Source: Canicola haemoglobinophilus (lineage in GTDB: Bacteria > Pseudomonadota > Gammaproteobacteria > Enterobacterales > Pasteurellaceae). Taken from it: a stretch of DNA of 64,000 nt. The position numbers were made by a program, and so were the translations under genes. Every line of letters starts with the position of its first letter. The stretch's first letter is position 1. Below the pieces are notes generated by a model, which had not been told where the DNA came from, searched no databases, and was given only the letters and a program-made list of their open reading frames with translations. This document shows, piece by piece, positions 24,805 through 33,216 of this stretch. The stretch spans positions 124,001 to 188,000 of the forward strand of contig NZ_MUXZ01000008.1 in NCBI RefSeq assembly GCF_002015075.1, given 5' to 3'.

Positions 24805-25797
24805 ATGGCTACAATGAAAGATATTGCTCGAATTGCACAGGTATCAACGTCCACAGTTTCTCATGTGATCAATAACTCACGTTTTGTGAGTGAAGAAATT
24901 AGACAAAAAGTGATGGCGGTAGTGGAGCAGCTTAACTATACGCCCTCAGCTCTCGCACGTAGTCTGAAAGTCAAAGAAACCAAAACGATAGGTATGCTGG
25001 TTACTACCAGCGATAACCCTTTTTTCGCTGAGGTTGTGGCGAGTGTGGAGCGTTATTGTAGCCAGCATCACTATAATTTAATTTTATGTAATACCAATGA
25101 TGACAGCGTTTGTTTGCAAGAAAATTTACAAAATTTAATTCGTAAACAAGTTGATGGGCTGTTATTAATGTGTACAGATAGCACTTTCCAAGCAAATCCG
25201 CTCAATTTAACTATCCCTACGGTGATCATGGACTGGTGGCCAACAGAGCTAAGTGCGGATAAAATTTTTGAAGATTCTGAGTTAGGTGGATATTTAGCAA
25301 CAAAAGCCCTTATTGAACATCAGCATCAAGATATTGCGATTATTACGGGGAATTTGAAAAAGCTCCTAGCTCGCAATCGTTTGAAAGGCTATAAGAAAGC
25401 CTTGCAAGAATATGGCATGCCGATTAGAGAAGAATGGATTATAGAAAGCCATTTTAATTTTGACGGTGGAATTAAGGGAATGGAGCAATTGTTAGGCTTA
25501 AAGAAACGACCAAGTGCGGTGTTTGCTTGCAGTGATACTATTGCGGTTGGCGCCTATCAAGCAGCTTGGCGACAAGGTTTATCTATTCCTGAGGATATTT
25601 CGATTATTGGCTATGATAATATTCATTTAGCTCAATATCTTTCGCCGCCACTGAGTACTATTCATCAGCCCAAAGAGGAATTTGCACAGCTGGCAGTGAA
25701 TACGTTATTACAGCGGATCAAAAATCCCGCTGAAAGTTACCGCACTTTGACGCTAAAACCTGAATTAATATTACGTCAATCTATTCTTACTAAATAA
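24805..25797 (+). CDS. rbsR: Ribose operon repressor RbsR
   Basis: LacI-family regulator with an N-terminal helix-turn-helix (MKDIARIAQVSTSTVSHVIN), hinge helix (ALARSLK) and a ribose-binding periplasmic-protein-like core; 330 residues. Being the last gene of the operon it controls gives autoregulation through the operator at 19826-19845. Five bases separate its stop from the 3' end of the convergent cpxA, with no terminator visible. Uptake signals lie at 25512 and 25739. Confidence 0.94.
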   Translation: MATMKDIARIAQVSTSTVSHVINNSRFVSEEIRQKVMAVVEQLNYTPSALARSLKVKETKTIGMLVTTSDNPFFAEVVASVERYCSQHHYNLILCNTNDDSVCLQENLQNLIRKQVDGLLLMCTDSTFQANPLNLTIPTVIMDWWPTELSADKIFEDSELGGYLATKALIEHQHQDIAIITGNLKKLLARNRLKGYKKALQEYGMPIREEWIIESHFNFDGGIKGMEQLLGLKKRPSAVFACSDTIAVGAYQAAWRQGLSIPEDISIIGYDNIHLAQYLSPPLSTIHQPKEEFAQLAVNTLLQRIKNPAESYRTLTLKPELILRQSILTK

Positions 25798-25802
25798 CCG
25801 TA

Positions 25803-27192
25803 TTACTTGTTCATCCAAAGTGGCAGTTTTATTGTAACTTTTAATCCACCTAAATAGCTTTTACTTGCCCATACAGCACCTTGATGTTCATGTACAACAT
25901 TATGTACTATGGCTAATCCTAGCCCCGTGCCTCCAGTTTCTCTTGTTCTTGCCTCATCAACACGATAAAAAGGCTGAAAGATTTTTTCATATTCAGTTTC
26001 AGGTAAGCCTTCTCCATCATCATCTAAAGCAATAAATAGAAAGTTATCTTTAATATTGATGGTAACTTCAATACTGGATTTAGTGTATTTTAGAGCATTG
26101 CGCACAATATTCTCTATCGCACTGGTTAATAAGCTTTTATTTCCATTGATGTATAACTGTTCAAGTTTATTTTGTATATTAATGGATAGATTAAGATTTT
26201 TTTGTTCTGCTTCAAATTTCGCATCTTCTAATATATCTTTCCACAGAAATTTTATGGGAAATATATCTCTTTCTCGGTGACTATTTAATTGATGTCGAGC
26301 AAGAAGAAGTAAGTCGTTGATCATTTTTTCTAATAAAAGTGTTTCTTTCTGGATTCGGTTTATTTCACTTGTTTCGCCAAATTTGCGGCGTAATAGTGCA
26401 AGTGAGAGTTGTAGGCGGGTTAAAGGCGTTCGTAATTCATGTGAAATTGAGGATAATAGTTTCTGTTGATGAGTAAGTAGTTCATTTAATGCTAATGTCA
26501 TCCGATTAAAGCTTTGCCCAACCTGTCTTAGTTCAATCGTACTTTCTTTTTCTAAATCAGCATTAACTTGAAAATTACCTAGCGCAACAGCATTTGCTGA
26601 TTTTTGCAGGTTTTTCAGTGGCTTACCTATACTTTGAGCTAACCACCAAAGCAATGGCGTAGAAATTAACATAATCATTGAAATTAACATCCAAGGATTG
26701 TTAAAAATTTTCGTCACGATTTCTAATTGTGGGTTTACCTTGCTTATAAAAAATAATTCGTAAGGATCTTTTTCAGAGTCAATAAACGGTGAAAGGGCCT
26801 GCAATTTTTGTGTCATAAAAGGTTTTTTTTCTTGGGGCTGAAACATCATGAGATTGTTCACTGAACTTTTGGATATAGTTTTTTTCTTCTTCATGAGCGC
26901 CTAAAATGATGCCATTCTTATCGATTAGAACTGGTCGGACACTATCAAACTTATCAAATGTAGTCACTATATTGTTATTGATAATATGAGTAAGTCTATT
27001 ATGGTGTACCGCATTAGCGATTTCGCCATGATAGGTATTTAATTCGCTTTGTACTAATTCGGAATAAAGTCGAGCGTCTAAAAATGGTAATGAAAGGCTA
27101 ATCGCTAATAACGAGCTAAAAGATAACCAGAAAAGCGCAAATATGCGGAATGATAGGGTATTAAGGGCAATAGATTTTTTTAGTCGTATCAT
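25803..27192 (-). pseudogene. cpxA: Sensor kinase CpxA interrupted by a one-base frameshift in an A8 tract
   Basis: Envelope-stress histidine kinase partner of CpxR. The 5' part (27192-26779) encodes a first membrane helix (FRIFALFWLSFSSLLAIS) and part of the periplasmic domain before going out of frame. The 3' part, in the next frame, supplies the rest of the sensor, a second helix (WMLISMIMLISTPLLWWL), HAMP, the H-box SSISHELRTPLTRLQ, N-box and G-boxes to MNK. The frames join at a run of eight A on the coding strand (plus-strand T at 26823-26830): with seven A the reading continues as SAPRKKPFMTQ to 462 residues, close to the 457 of E. coli CpxA. All kinase motifs are intact, so the lesion is recent, phase-variable, or an assembly error. 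Confidence 0.88.
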
Positions 27193-27245
27193 TAGAGTTT
27201 TGTGTCTACATAAGAAAGGGACCTCAGTCCCTCTTGATTGTTTAG

Positions 27246-27923
27246 TTAATCATTAGCAATAAATAAGTAGCCTTTGCCACGTAATGTTTTGAACCAACTA
27301 TGTTCATCATCAATAATAGGAAGTTTTTTACGCAAATTTGACATGTGCATATCAATTGCACGATCAAAAGGCGTCATATTTTTGCCTAATACGGTTGTTA
27401 AATATTCTCTAGACAAAATCGTTCCTGGATTTTGCATCAATATTTGTAATAAAGAAAACTCGGTTCCAGTTAAGTTGAGATTTTCTCCATTAAAATACGC
27501 CTCCATTTTTTCAAGATCTAAAGTCAAACCATAGGCTTCATAGTATGAGGTTTCTTTATCCTGTTTTGTTCTACGCAAAATAGCTCTAATGCGTGCAAGC
27601 AATTCTCTGTCGTTAAAAGGCTTTGGCAAATAATCATCCGCCCCTAACTCCAAACCGACCACTCGATCGATATCCTCTCCACGAGCGGTAAGCATAATGA
27701 CAGGTGTATTGGACTGCTGTCTAATTTTTTTCAAGGTTTCAAAACCATTTAATTTTGGCATCATGACATCAAGTAAGACTAAATCATGAGATTGATCTAG
27801 CTTTTCTAGTGCTTCTAGCCCATTCATTGCGGTATCAATATCAAAACCTTCATAAGCGAGTAATTCAGATAATAGATCAACTAACTCTTTATCATCATCA
27901 ACAATTAGAAGTTTAGTCATCAA
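27246..27923 (-). CDS. cpxR: Response regulator CpxR
   Basis: OmpR-family regulator of 225 residues. The receiver domain has DDDKELVDLL, the phospho-acceptor aspartate in LVLLDVMMPKLNG near residue 51, and the conserved Lys in DDYLPKPFNDREL; the C-terminal winged helix covers ~130-225. It lies upstream of cpxA with 53 bases between. From memory, H. influenzae Rd carries cpxR without an adjacent cpxA, so the presence of a nearly intact partner here is notable. Confidence 0.93.
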   Translation of the reverse strand: MMTKLLIVDDDKELVDLLSELLAYEGFDIDTAMNGLEALEKLDQSHDLVLLDVMMPKLNGFETLKKIRQQSNTPVIMLTARGEDIDRVVGLELGADDYLPKPFNDRELLARIRAILRRTKQDKETSYYEAYGLTLDLEKMEAYFNGENLNLTGTEFSLLQILMQNPGTILSREYLTTVLGKNMTPFDRAIDMHMSNLRKKLPIIDDEHSWFKTLRGKGYLFIAND

Positions 27924-27950
27924 TACTCCTTAGTTAAAAAAGATTTAGAA

Positions 27951-27971
27951 AAAGACCGCAAGTGCGGTCTA
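27951..27971 (-). terminator. Terminator after bamE built from an uptake-signal palindrome
   Basis: On the minus strand the stem AGACCGC / GCGGTCT (4-base loop CTTG-side of the uptake signal) is followed by TTTTTC. It is 13 bases after the bamE stop and just before the cpxR start, and contains one exact uptake signal (27960-27968). Confidence 0.75.
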
Positions 27972-27983
27972 TTATTCATTTAT

Positions 27984-28397
27984 TTATTCCCAAAACTTCC
28001 ACCAACTTGCTCTTTTGGCTTCAGGGCCTTGGATAATTGCGTTATTAATATATTCTTTTTGTACATCTGGTAACGGTTTATCCAAATTGACGTCTGTTAC
28101 AATGCCTCGTTGATCGAAGTTAACGACGAATGTATGTTGTTCAGGAGCATTGTAAGCTTTTTGTTGTAAAAAGACGTAATACCAAGTCTGATTATTAAAT
28201 GGATCTATAAGCATTGGTGTTCCAAGTAAATATTGTACTTGCTGTGCATGCATACCAGCTTTTACTTGTTCTACGGTAGCGGACTCTAAGTAATTTCCTT
28301 GTGGAACATCGATACGATAAACGACTTTTTGAACGCTAGAACAAGCTGTAACACTTAATCCTAAAATGATGGCAGGAATAATAGATTTTAGTTGCAT
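27984..28397 (-). CDS. bamE: BamE/SmpA family outer-membrane lipoprotein
   Basis: Small lipoprotein of the beta-barrel assembly machine. The ATG at 28397 (MQLKSIIPAIILGLSVTACSS) is preferred because it has AAGGT upstream and starts a classic lipoprotein signal with the lipobox VTAC; the frame opens earlier, at 28463, without such support. The mature part shows VYRIDVPQGNYL, the VEQVKAGMHAQQVQYLLGTPML signature and WYYVF, all BamE hallmarks. The chain has 137 residues. It lies 67 bases after yejK. Confidence 0.92.
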   Translation of the reverse strand: MQLKSIIPAIILGLSVTACSSVQKVVYRIDVPQGNYLESATVEQVKAGMHAQQVQYLLGTPMLIDPFNNQTWYYVFLQQKAYNAPEQHTFVVNFDQRGIVTDVNLDKPLPDVQKEYINNAIIQGPEAKRASWWKFWE

Positions 28398-28464
28398 ATA
28401 TTGTTTACCTTGAATTGTGCAAATAATGTTAAAGATGATACCTAAAGTTAGTAAAATTGCCAAA

Positions 28465-29478
28465 TTATTCTTTTGTTTGGCGTTGTAGTTGATCTCGTAA
28501 ATTTGGTGGTAAACCTTTAATAGTTAGACTATCTGTAGCTTCATCCCAAAATATACGGTTATTTAACAGCTCAGCGTCAAAGCTTAAAGTAACTCCTTTT
28601 CCTGAACCAGAAAATTTTGTCAGGCCTTTTAGTACTTTACTAACTGGTGGAATATTTTCCTCTAAACCATAATTTTGACTGACCGTAAAATCAGCAAAAG
28701 GCTGTTCGTTTAGAGTTGGTATATTTGCAGAAAGTTCCGTGATGGCAATTTCTTCGCCAGCATTTATTTGTCCTTTGCAATAATTAAAAACTTGCTTTTT
28801 AACAGATTGCGTTTGCTCTTTACTTAATTCTGCTTGTTGACAATAGTCGCTCACTGCTTGTAATAAACATTGATTTTGTACTTGAGGATTTAAACCTTCC
28901 TCTGCGCCTAAAAAATCCATAAAAAAGTCAGCAATTTTGCGCCCAACTCTGCCTTTTATAAAGGTTAAATAACGATTTGATTTAGCATCTAAATGTAACT
29001 CAGTTAAATTAATACGGCAGGCGATATCAAATTGGGTAATGTCTAAATAATGTGTTTGTTTTATTTCTAGATTTTCATCTACTAGCATACTATGACGGCT
29101 GTCTAATAAGGCAATGAACAAATAATCTGTGGCGAGAAAATTGTATTGACACAAAATCAATGTGCCGTTATTCGCAAAACTGTATTTGCCTAATTCTTGG
29201 CATAATAATTCTGTTGATTGATGGCTAAATGCCAAAAAATCAATGTCATTTTCCAACACTCGATTAAGTATTTGGGCAAAATTTGAGGTTTCTTGAAATA
29301 TACCGTAAGCTTTTGCTTTATTTTGGTAGCCTTGATGTAGTTGTAACATCATTTGCTCTGTTTCAGTAGTAATCGGCAATAACTCATTACGTAAGTGAGT
29401 CTTCAGCTGCACTGTATTTTCGTCTTGTGATGTTTTAACCAGTTGATGTAAAACGATTTGACTGACCGTAATACTCAT
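28465..29478 (-). CDS. yejK: Nucleoid-associated protein YejK (NdpA family)
   Basis: Nucleoid-associated protein of poorly known function. The 337 residues start with MSITVSQIVLHQLVK and include the central LLDSRHSML segment, RVGRKIADFFMDFLGAEEG and a C-terminal domain ending PPNLRDQLQRQTKE. It is divergent from yejLM, as in enterics, with a 111-base shared promoter region that holds an uptake signal (29522). Confidence 0.92.
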   Translation of the reverse strand: MSITVSQIVLHQLVKTSQDENTVQLKTHLRNELLPITTETEQMMLQLHQGYQNKAKAYGIFQETSNFAQILNRVLENDIDFLAFSHQSTELLCQELGKYSFANNGTLILCQYNFLATDYLFIALLDSRHSMLVDENLEIKQTHYLDITQFDIACRINLTELHLDAKSNRYLTFIKGRVGRKIADFFMDFLGAEEGLNPQVQNQCLLQAVSDYCQQAELSKEQTQSVKKQVFNYCKGQINAGEEIAITELSANIPTLNEQPFADFTVSQNYGLEENIPPVSKVLKGLTKFSGSGKGVTLSFDAELLNNRIFWDEATDSLTIKGLPPNLRDQLQRQTKE

Positions 29479-29589
29479 ATTGTTTTAATCCTATTTGCGC
29501 TAAAAAATTCTCAATATTATAACCGCACTTTTGGGAAAATATGCTAGTATGTGCGCAATTATTCATTCTGTTCATTGTATAAAAATAAA

Positions 29590-29811
29590 ATGGCAACAAA
29601 TTCAAAATTTCAAGATAAACAAGTTGATGCAATATTAAATGATATGATTTCTGTGCTAGAAAAACATCAGGCACCAGTAGATCTTTCTTTAGTGGTATTA
29701 GGTAATATGGTTACTAATTTGCTAAATAGCAGTGTTGGCTTACAACAGCGTATTGCTTTAGCAGAAGCATTTTCCAAGGCTTTAATTAATTCGGTACAAA
29801 ATAGTAAATAA
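29590..29811 (+). CDS. yejL: YejL family small cytoplasmic protein
   Basis: The start at 29590 (MATNSKFQDKQVDAILND) gives 73 residues, the usual YejL size; an earlier in-frame ATG at 29551 lies in the promoter region and would add an atypical leader. YejL is a conserved protein of unknown function that always precedes yejM. Its stop is one base before the yejM start, so the two are coupled. Confidence 0.9.
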   Translation: MATNSKFQDKQVDAILNDMISVLEKHQAPVDLSLVVLGNMVTNLLNSSVGLQQRIALAEAFSKALINSVQNSK

Positions 29812-29812
29812 T

Positions 29813-31555
29813 ATGTTTAGCATTAAAACAAGCAAACAATATCGTGACGAATTATCCCGTAAGATTACTTGGGGTCATTGGTTTGCTTTTTTTAATATTC
29901 TGTGGGCAATTTTGATTGGTAGTCGTTATGCCTTTATTATTGATTGGCCACATACTTTATTCGGTAAAGTCTATTTCTTTATTAGTTTATTTGGACATTT
30001 TAGTTTCATCGTTTTTGCCCTTTATCTATTAATTCTCTTCCCTTTCAGTTTTATCATAAAAAATGAGCGCACTTTTCGTGGTGTTAGCGTTATTTTAACT
30101 ACTATCGGTGCGACACTATTGCTTGTTGATACGGAGGTTTTTTCTCGTTTCAATTTGCATCTTTCCACGCTAGTTTGGAATTTATTGGTTAATCCAGATA
30201 ATGGTGAACTCTCTCGTAATTGGCAAATCTTTTTTGCGCCAATGCCTTTTATCCTGTTGGTGCAAATGCTTTTTTCTCGTTGGGCTTGGTATAAATTACG
30301 TAGCTTGGAACGGCAAAAATGGATTAAAGGTGTGGCAATATTTTTTGTTTGTACTTTTATCTCTACTCATATTATTTATGCATGGGCGGATGCTTATATC
30401 TATCGTCCTATTACCATGCAAAAATCGAATTTCCCACTTTCTTATCCAATGACAGCTCGTTCATTTCTCGAAAAACATGGTTTCTTAGATAAAGCGGAAC
30501 ATGAACAAATGTTGAATGAGCAAGGTCGTCTTGATGCATTAAAAGTAAATTATCCAAAGCAGCAACTGAGTTTTGCGGATGAATTACCAAATACGAATAT
30601 TGTGTTTATAACAATTAGCGGATTGCGTCATGATGCGATTCAACAAAACACGATGCCAAATTTATTTACATTTGCCGAAAACTCAACAGAATTTACACAT
30701 CATTACAGTTCTGGAAATGCCCTTAATCAAGGACTAACAGGGTTGTTTTATGGGCTAAATGCGAATTACGCAGATAGCTTACTCAATAATAAAACAGCAC
30801 CAGTTTTACTTGAGCAACTAAAACAAGGAAAAGTGCGGTATGAATTGGGCGTGTTTAGTCAGAATTTATCTCAGAATGCTTTACTGAAGAAAAGTATTTT
30901 TGCTAATGAAAAAATCAAGAATTATGGTAAAACATCTACTCAACATTTTGTGGAGTTTGTGAATAAACAACGCCAACAGCAAAAATTATTTTTTGCTTAT
31001 TTGAATTATTCCCTAGACCATAATTTAACTATTGAGCAATATTATAAAAAGTTAGCTGAAATTGATGCCGAGATTGGTATTGCGCTTAGTTCAATAGATT
31101 TGAGCAATACGCTGGTGATGGTTACTTCTGAATATGGCTATAGTTTTGAAGTTCCTGATGAAAAATCGCAAAAAAATTATTTTGCTAGAGAGTTAATTCA
31201 AGTCCCAATGATTATACATTGGAAGGGATTGCCTGTAGGAAAAGTGGATAAATTAACTGGCCATACAGATTTAATACCAGCGCTGATGAAGCATATTTTC
31301 AAAGTAAAAAATCCTGTGAGTGATTTTGCTCAAGGTCAAGATTTATTTAATTTAAAAGAAAATCGTAGTTGGGTATTGGCTGGAAATTATCCATGGAATG
31401 TGATTATTACCCCTGATGATTCACAGTATCACATTGATCGTCGAGGACATTATCAAAAATATGGTCAAAATTACCAAAAAGTTTCATCAACACAACCTCC
31501 ATTAGGATTGTTTTTAGACGTGTTCTCACAAGATGCGGCTTTTCTTGAAAAATAA
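29813..31555 (+). CDS. yejM: Inner-membrane sulfatase-fold protein YejM (PbgA/LapC)
   Basis: In enterics this essential protein senses periplasmic LPS and, through LapB, restrains FtsH degradation of LpxC. The 580 residues have five N-terminal membrane helices (~20-190), a linker and a periplasmic alkaline-phosphatase-like domain beginning NIVFITISGLRHDAIQQNTMPNL. The nucleophile position of true sulfatases is not conserved in this stretch, fitting a regulatory rather than catalytic role. Uptake signal at 30831. Confidence 0.92.
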   Translation: MFSIKTSKQYRDELSRKITWGHWFAFFNILWAILIGSRYAFIIDWPHTLFGKVYFFISLFGHFSFIVFALYLLILFPFSFIIKNERTFRGVSVILTTIGATLLLVDTEVFSRFNLHLSTLVWNLLVNPDNGELSRNWQIFFAPMPFILLVQMLFSRWAWYKLRSLERQKWIKGVAIFFVCTFISTHIIYAWADAYIYRPITMQKSNFPLSYPMTARSFLEKHGFLDKAEHEQMLNEQGRLDALKVNYPKQQLSFADELPNTNIVFITISGLRHDAIQQNTMPNLFTFAENSTEFTHHYSSGNALNQGLTGLFYGLNANYADSLLNNKTAPVLLEQLKQGKVRYELGVFSQNLSQNALLKKSIFANEKIKNYGKTSTQHFVEFVNKQRQQQKLFFAYLNYSLDHNLTIEQYYKKLAEIDAEIGIALSSIDLSNTLVMVTSEYGYSFEVPDEKSQKNYFARELIQVPMIIHWKGLPVGKVDKLTGHTDLIPALMKHIFKVKNPVSDFAQGQDLFNLKENRSWVLAGNYPWNVIITPDDSQYHIDRRGHYQKYGQNYQKVSSTQPPLGLFLDVFSQDAAFLEK

Positions 31556-31614
31556 ATTTATTTTTTGTTATTAACCTCTTATACTAAGACCTTGCTAGAT
31601 AAGGACTAGATATA

Positions 31615-31809
31615 ATGTTATTAATTAAAAATCTGAGAATTTTTCATAACATTTTAACTTTCTCAATCAATGTTGTTTCATTGAATATTTTGGCTTTTCT
31701 ATTAATAACTAAATCCCTTAATTGGGATTTTTTTATATCTATTTTTCCTATCAACTTTTTAGTTTTTAACATATTTAAGCGGAGCCACTATGAGAAATCA
31801 TGTTCGTAG
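31615..31809 (+). CDS. Possible small hydrophobic protein, unknown
   Basis: A 64-residue frame with two hydrophobic stretches (ILTFSINVVSLNILAFLLI and WDFFISIFPINFLVF) and a basic, Cys-containing tail. Its ATG is preceded by AAGG at 10-base spacing, and its last 20 bases overlap the start of the amidohydrolase gene. It resembles no family I know. Base composition is very AT-rich like the surrounding spacer, so it may be a chance frame; the ribosome site and overlap are the only support. Confidence 0.3.
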   Translation: MLLIKNLRIFHNILTFSINVVSLNILAFLLITKSLNWDFFISIFPINFLVFNIFKRSHYEKSCS

Positions 31810-32776
31810 TTTTAAAACCTATATTCGAGATGAAATTATTAAAAAAGGAGGGTGGGTTAATGCTCACGCCCACGCAGACCGAGCTTTTACAATGACCCCA
31901 GAGAAAATAGGAATTTATCATACAAGTAATTTGCAGCAAAAATGGGATTTGGTTGATGAAGTAAAGCGTAACTCGACAATTGAAGATTATTATGCTCGTT
32001 TTTGTCAAGCAATTGAATTAATGATCTCTCAAGGTGTAACCGCTTTCGGTACTTTTGTCGATATTGATCCGATTTGTGAAGATCGTGCAATTATTGCCGC
32101 ACATAAAGCAAGAGAAATGTATAAACATGATATTACGCTTAAATTTGCCAATCAAACTTTAAAAGGAGTTATAGAGCCGACCGCTAAGAAATGGTTTGAT
32201 ATAGGTTCTGAAATGGTCGATATGATAGGGGGATTACCTTATCGAGATGAGCGTGACTACGGAAAAGGAGCTGAGGCAATGGATATTTTGCTCGATAAAG
32301 CAAAATCTCTTGGCGTTATGTGTCATGTGCATGTAGATCAATTTAATAGCCCAACGGAAAAGGAAACGGAACAACTTTGTGATAAAACGATTGAGCATGG
32401 AATGGAAGGGAGAGTCGTTGCTATTCATGGAATTTCTATTGGGGCACATTCTAAAAAGTATCGTTACAAGCTATATGAAAAAATGCGCCATGCTCAAATG
32501 ATGATGATTGCTTGTCCTATGGCATGGATTGATAGTAATCGAAAAGAGGATTTAATGCCTTTTCACAATGCTTTAACCCCTGTTGATGAAATGATTCCAG
32601 AAGGAATTACAGTAGCGATTGGAACCGACAATATTTGCGATTATATGGTGCCTTTATGTGAAGGAGATATGTGGCAAGAATTGAGCTTATTGGCTGCTGG
32701 CTGTCGTTTCCCTGATTTAGATGCGATGGTAAATATCGCTAGTATTAATGGTCGTAAAGTTCTCGGATTAGATTAA
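31790..32776 (+). CDS. Amidohydrolase-superfamily protein (cytosine deaminase-like barrel), substrate unknown
   Basis: A metal-dependent hydrolase of 328 residues. Visible ligand motifs are NAHAHADRAF (HxH after strand 1, residues ~24-28), HVHVDQF (~178), AIHGISIGAHSKK (~206) and the strand-8 aspartate IGTDNICDY (~283). The pattern resembles CodA-type deaminases and related N-isopropylammelide hydrolases. The chain starts just before the HxH and stops at INGRKVLGLD, so both flanks of the usual beta-sandwich domain are missing. A good CGGAG precedes the ATG. The next gene is 440 bases away. No uptake signal lies in the gene. Confidence 0.75.
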   Translation: MRNHVRSFKTYIRDEIIKKGGWVNAHAHADRAFTMTPEKIGIYHTSNLQQKWDLVDEVKRNSTIEDYYARFCQAIELMISQGVTAFGTFVDIDPICEDRAIIAAHKAREMYKHDITLKFANQTLKGVIEPTAKKWFDIGSEMVDMIGGLPYRDERDYGKGAEAMDILLDKAKSLGVMCHVHVDQFNSPTEKETEQLCDKTIEHGMEGRVVAIHGISIGAHSKKYRYKLYEKMRHAQMMMIACPMAWIDSNRKEDLMPFHNALTPVDEMIPEGITVAIGTDNICDYMVPLCEGDMWQELSLLAAGCRFPDLDAMVNIASINGRKVLGLD

Positions 32777-32954
32777 GAATATAACTATGCAATTTGGGGA
32801 ATAATGGCGAGAGCTTTCTCATCATTTTTATCCAATTTAATTCATATAAAAATGTAGCATAACACCAATAAAATACCACGAAATAGGTATAATCTGTAAT
32901 ATTAACAATTATTCTTAATTTTTAGTTAACTTATTGAAATAACATTAATTAGAA

Positions 32955-32970
32955 TACCTCAAAAGAGGTA
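32955..32970 (+). promoter_or_regulatory. NarP/NarL-type 7-2-7 site upstream of nrfA
   Basis: TACCTCA-AA-AGAGGTA is an inverted heptamer pair with 2-base spacing. The right arm matches the TACYYMT consensus (reverse complement) fully and the left arm at six of seven. NarP is the only nitrate/nitrite regulator of this type known in Haemophilus and controls nrf genes. The same bases also form an 8-bp stem with a four-A loop, so a terminator for the upstream gene is a competing reading. Confidence 0.55.
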
Positions 32971-33017
32971 TTAATTGTATATTGAGATGTTATTTATTTG
33001 TCCATAAAAGAAAAACA

Positions 33018-33031
33018 TTGATCAAACTCAA
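33018..33031 (+). promoter_or_regulatory. FNR-like site upstream of nrfA
   Basis: TTGAT-CAAA-CTCAA matches the FNR consensus TTGAT-N4-ATCAA at nine of ten positions. It is centred ~62 bases downstream of the NarP-type site, an order seen at nrf promoters in enterics. Confidence 0.6.
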
Positions 33032-33122
33032 TAAAGTATAAAATACCCCTGAAAATTACTGGGGTATTTGCTATTTTACTCGCCCGAGTAACTCTCTTTT
33101 CATTTATTATCGTATTGTTTTT

Positions 33123-33141
33123 AATGATAAAAATTCTCATT
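33123..33141 (+). promoter_or_regulatory. Candidate Fur box in the nrfA leader/promoter
   Basis: The inverted heptamers TGATAAA and ATTCTCA around one central base match the 7-1-7 Fur motif TGATAAT-N-ATTATCA at 12 of 14 positions, inside a longer dyad TTAATGA / TCATTAA. It lies 76-94 bases before the nrfA start. Iron control would make sense for an operon encoding ten haem-binding sites and Fe-S clusters, but this is inference. Confidence 0.45.
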
Positions 33142-33216
33142 AAGTCTTATGATGATATTCTCAAGTTTATTTATTTTGTACGTACAAACTATTAGTCTTT
33201 TAGTGGAGTAATTATC

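Larger units (their letters stand above)
32777..33216 (+). other. 440-base intergenic region: nrf control region
   Basis: No gene seen. It holds, in order, a hairpin coinciding with a NarP-type 7-2-7 site (32953-32972), an FNR-like site (33018-33031), a TATAAA box (33037-33042), a 9-bp stem-loop AAATACCCC / GGGGTATTT (33041-33069), a Fur-like box (33123-33141) and the nrfA ribosome site TGGAG (33203-33207). It is the most feature-dense non-coding stretch in the window. Confidence 0.7.

Noticed and set aside
25803..26894. A separate short histidine kinase starting MKKKKTISK at 26894
   Set aside because: Its first ~25 residues are an out-of-frame read of the CpxA sensor domain; the true upstream part is in the other frame, so it is a frameshifted cpxA.
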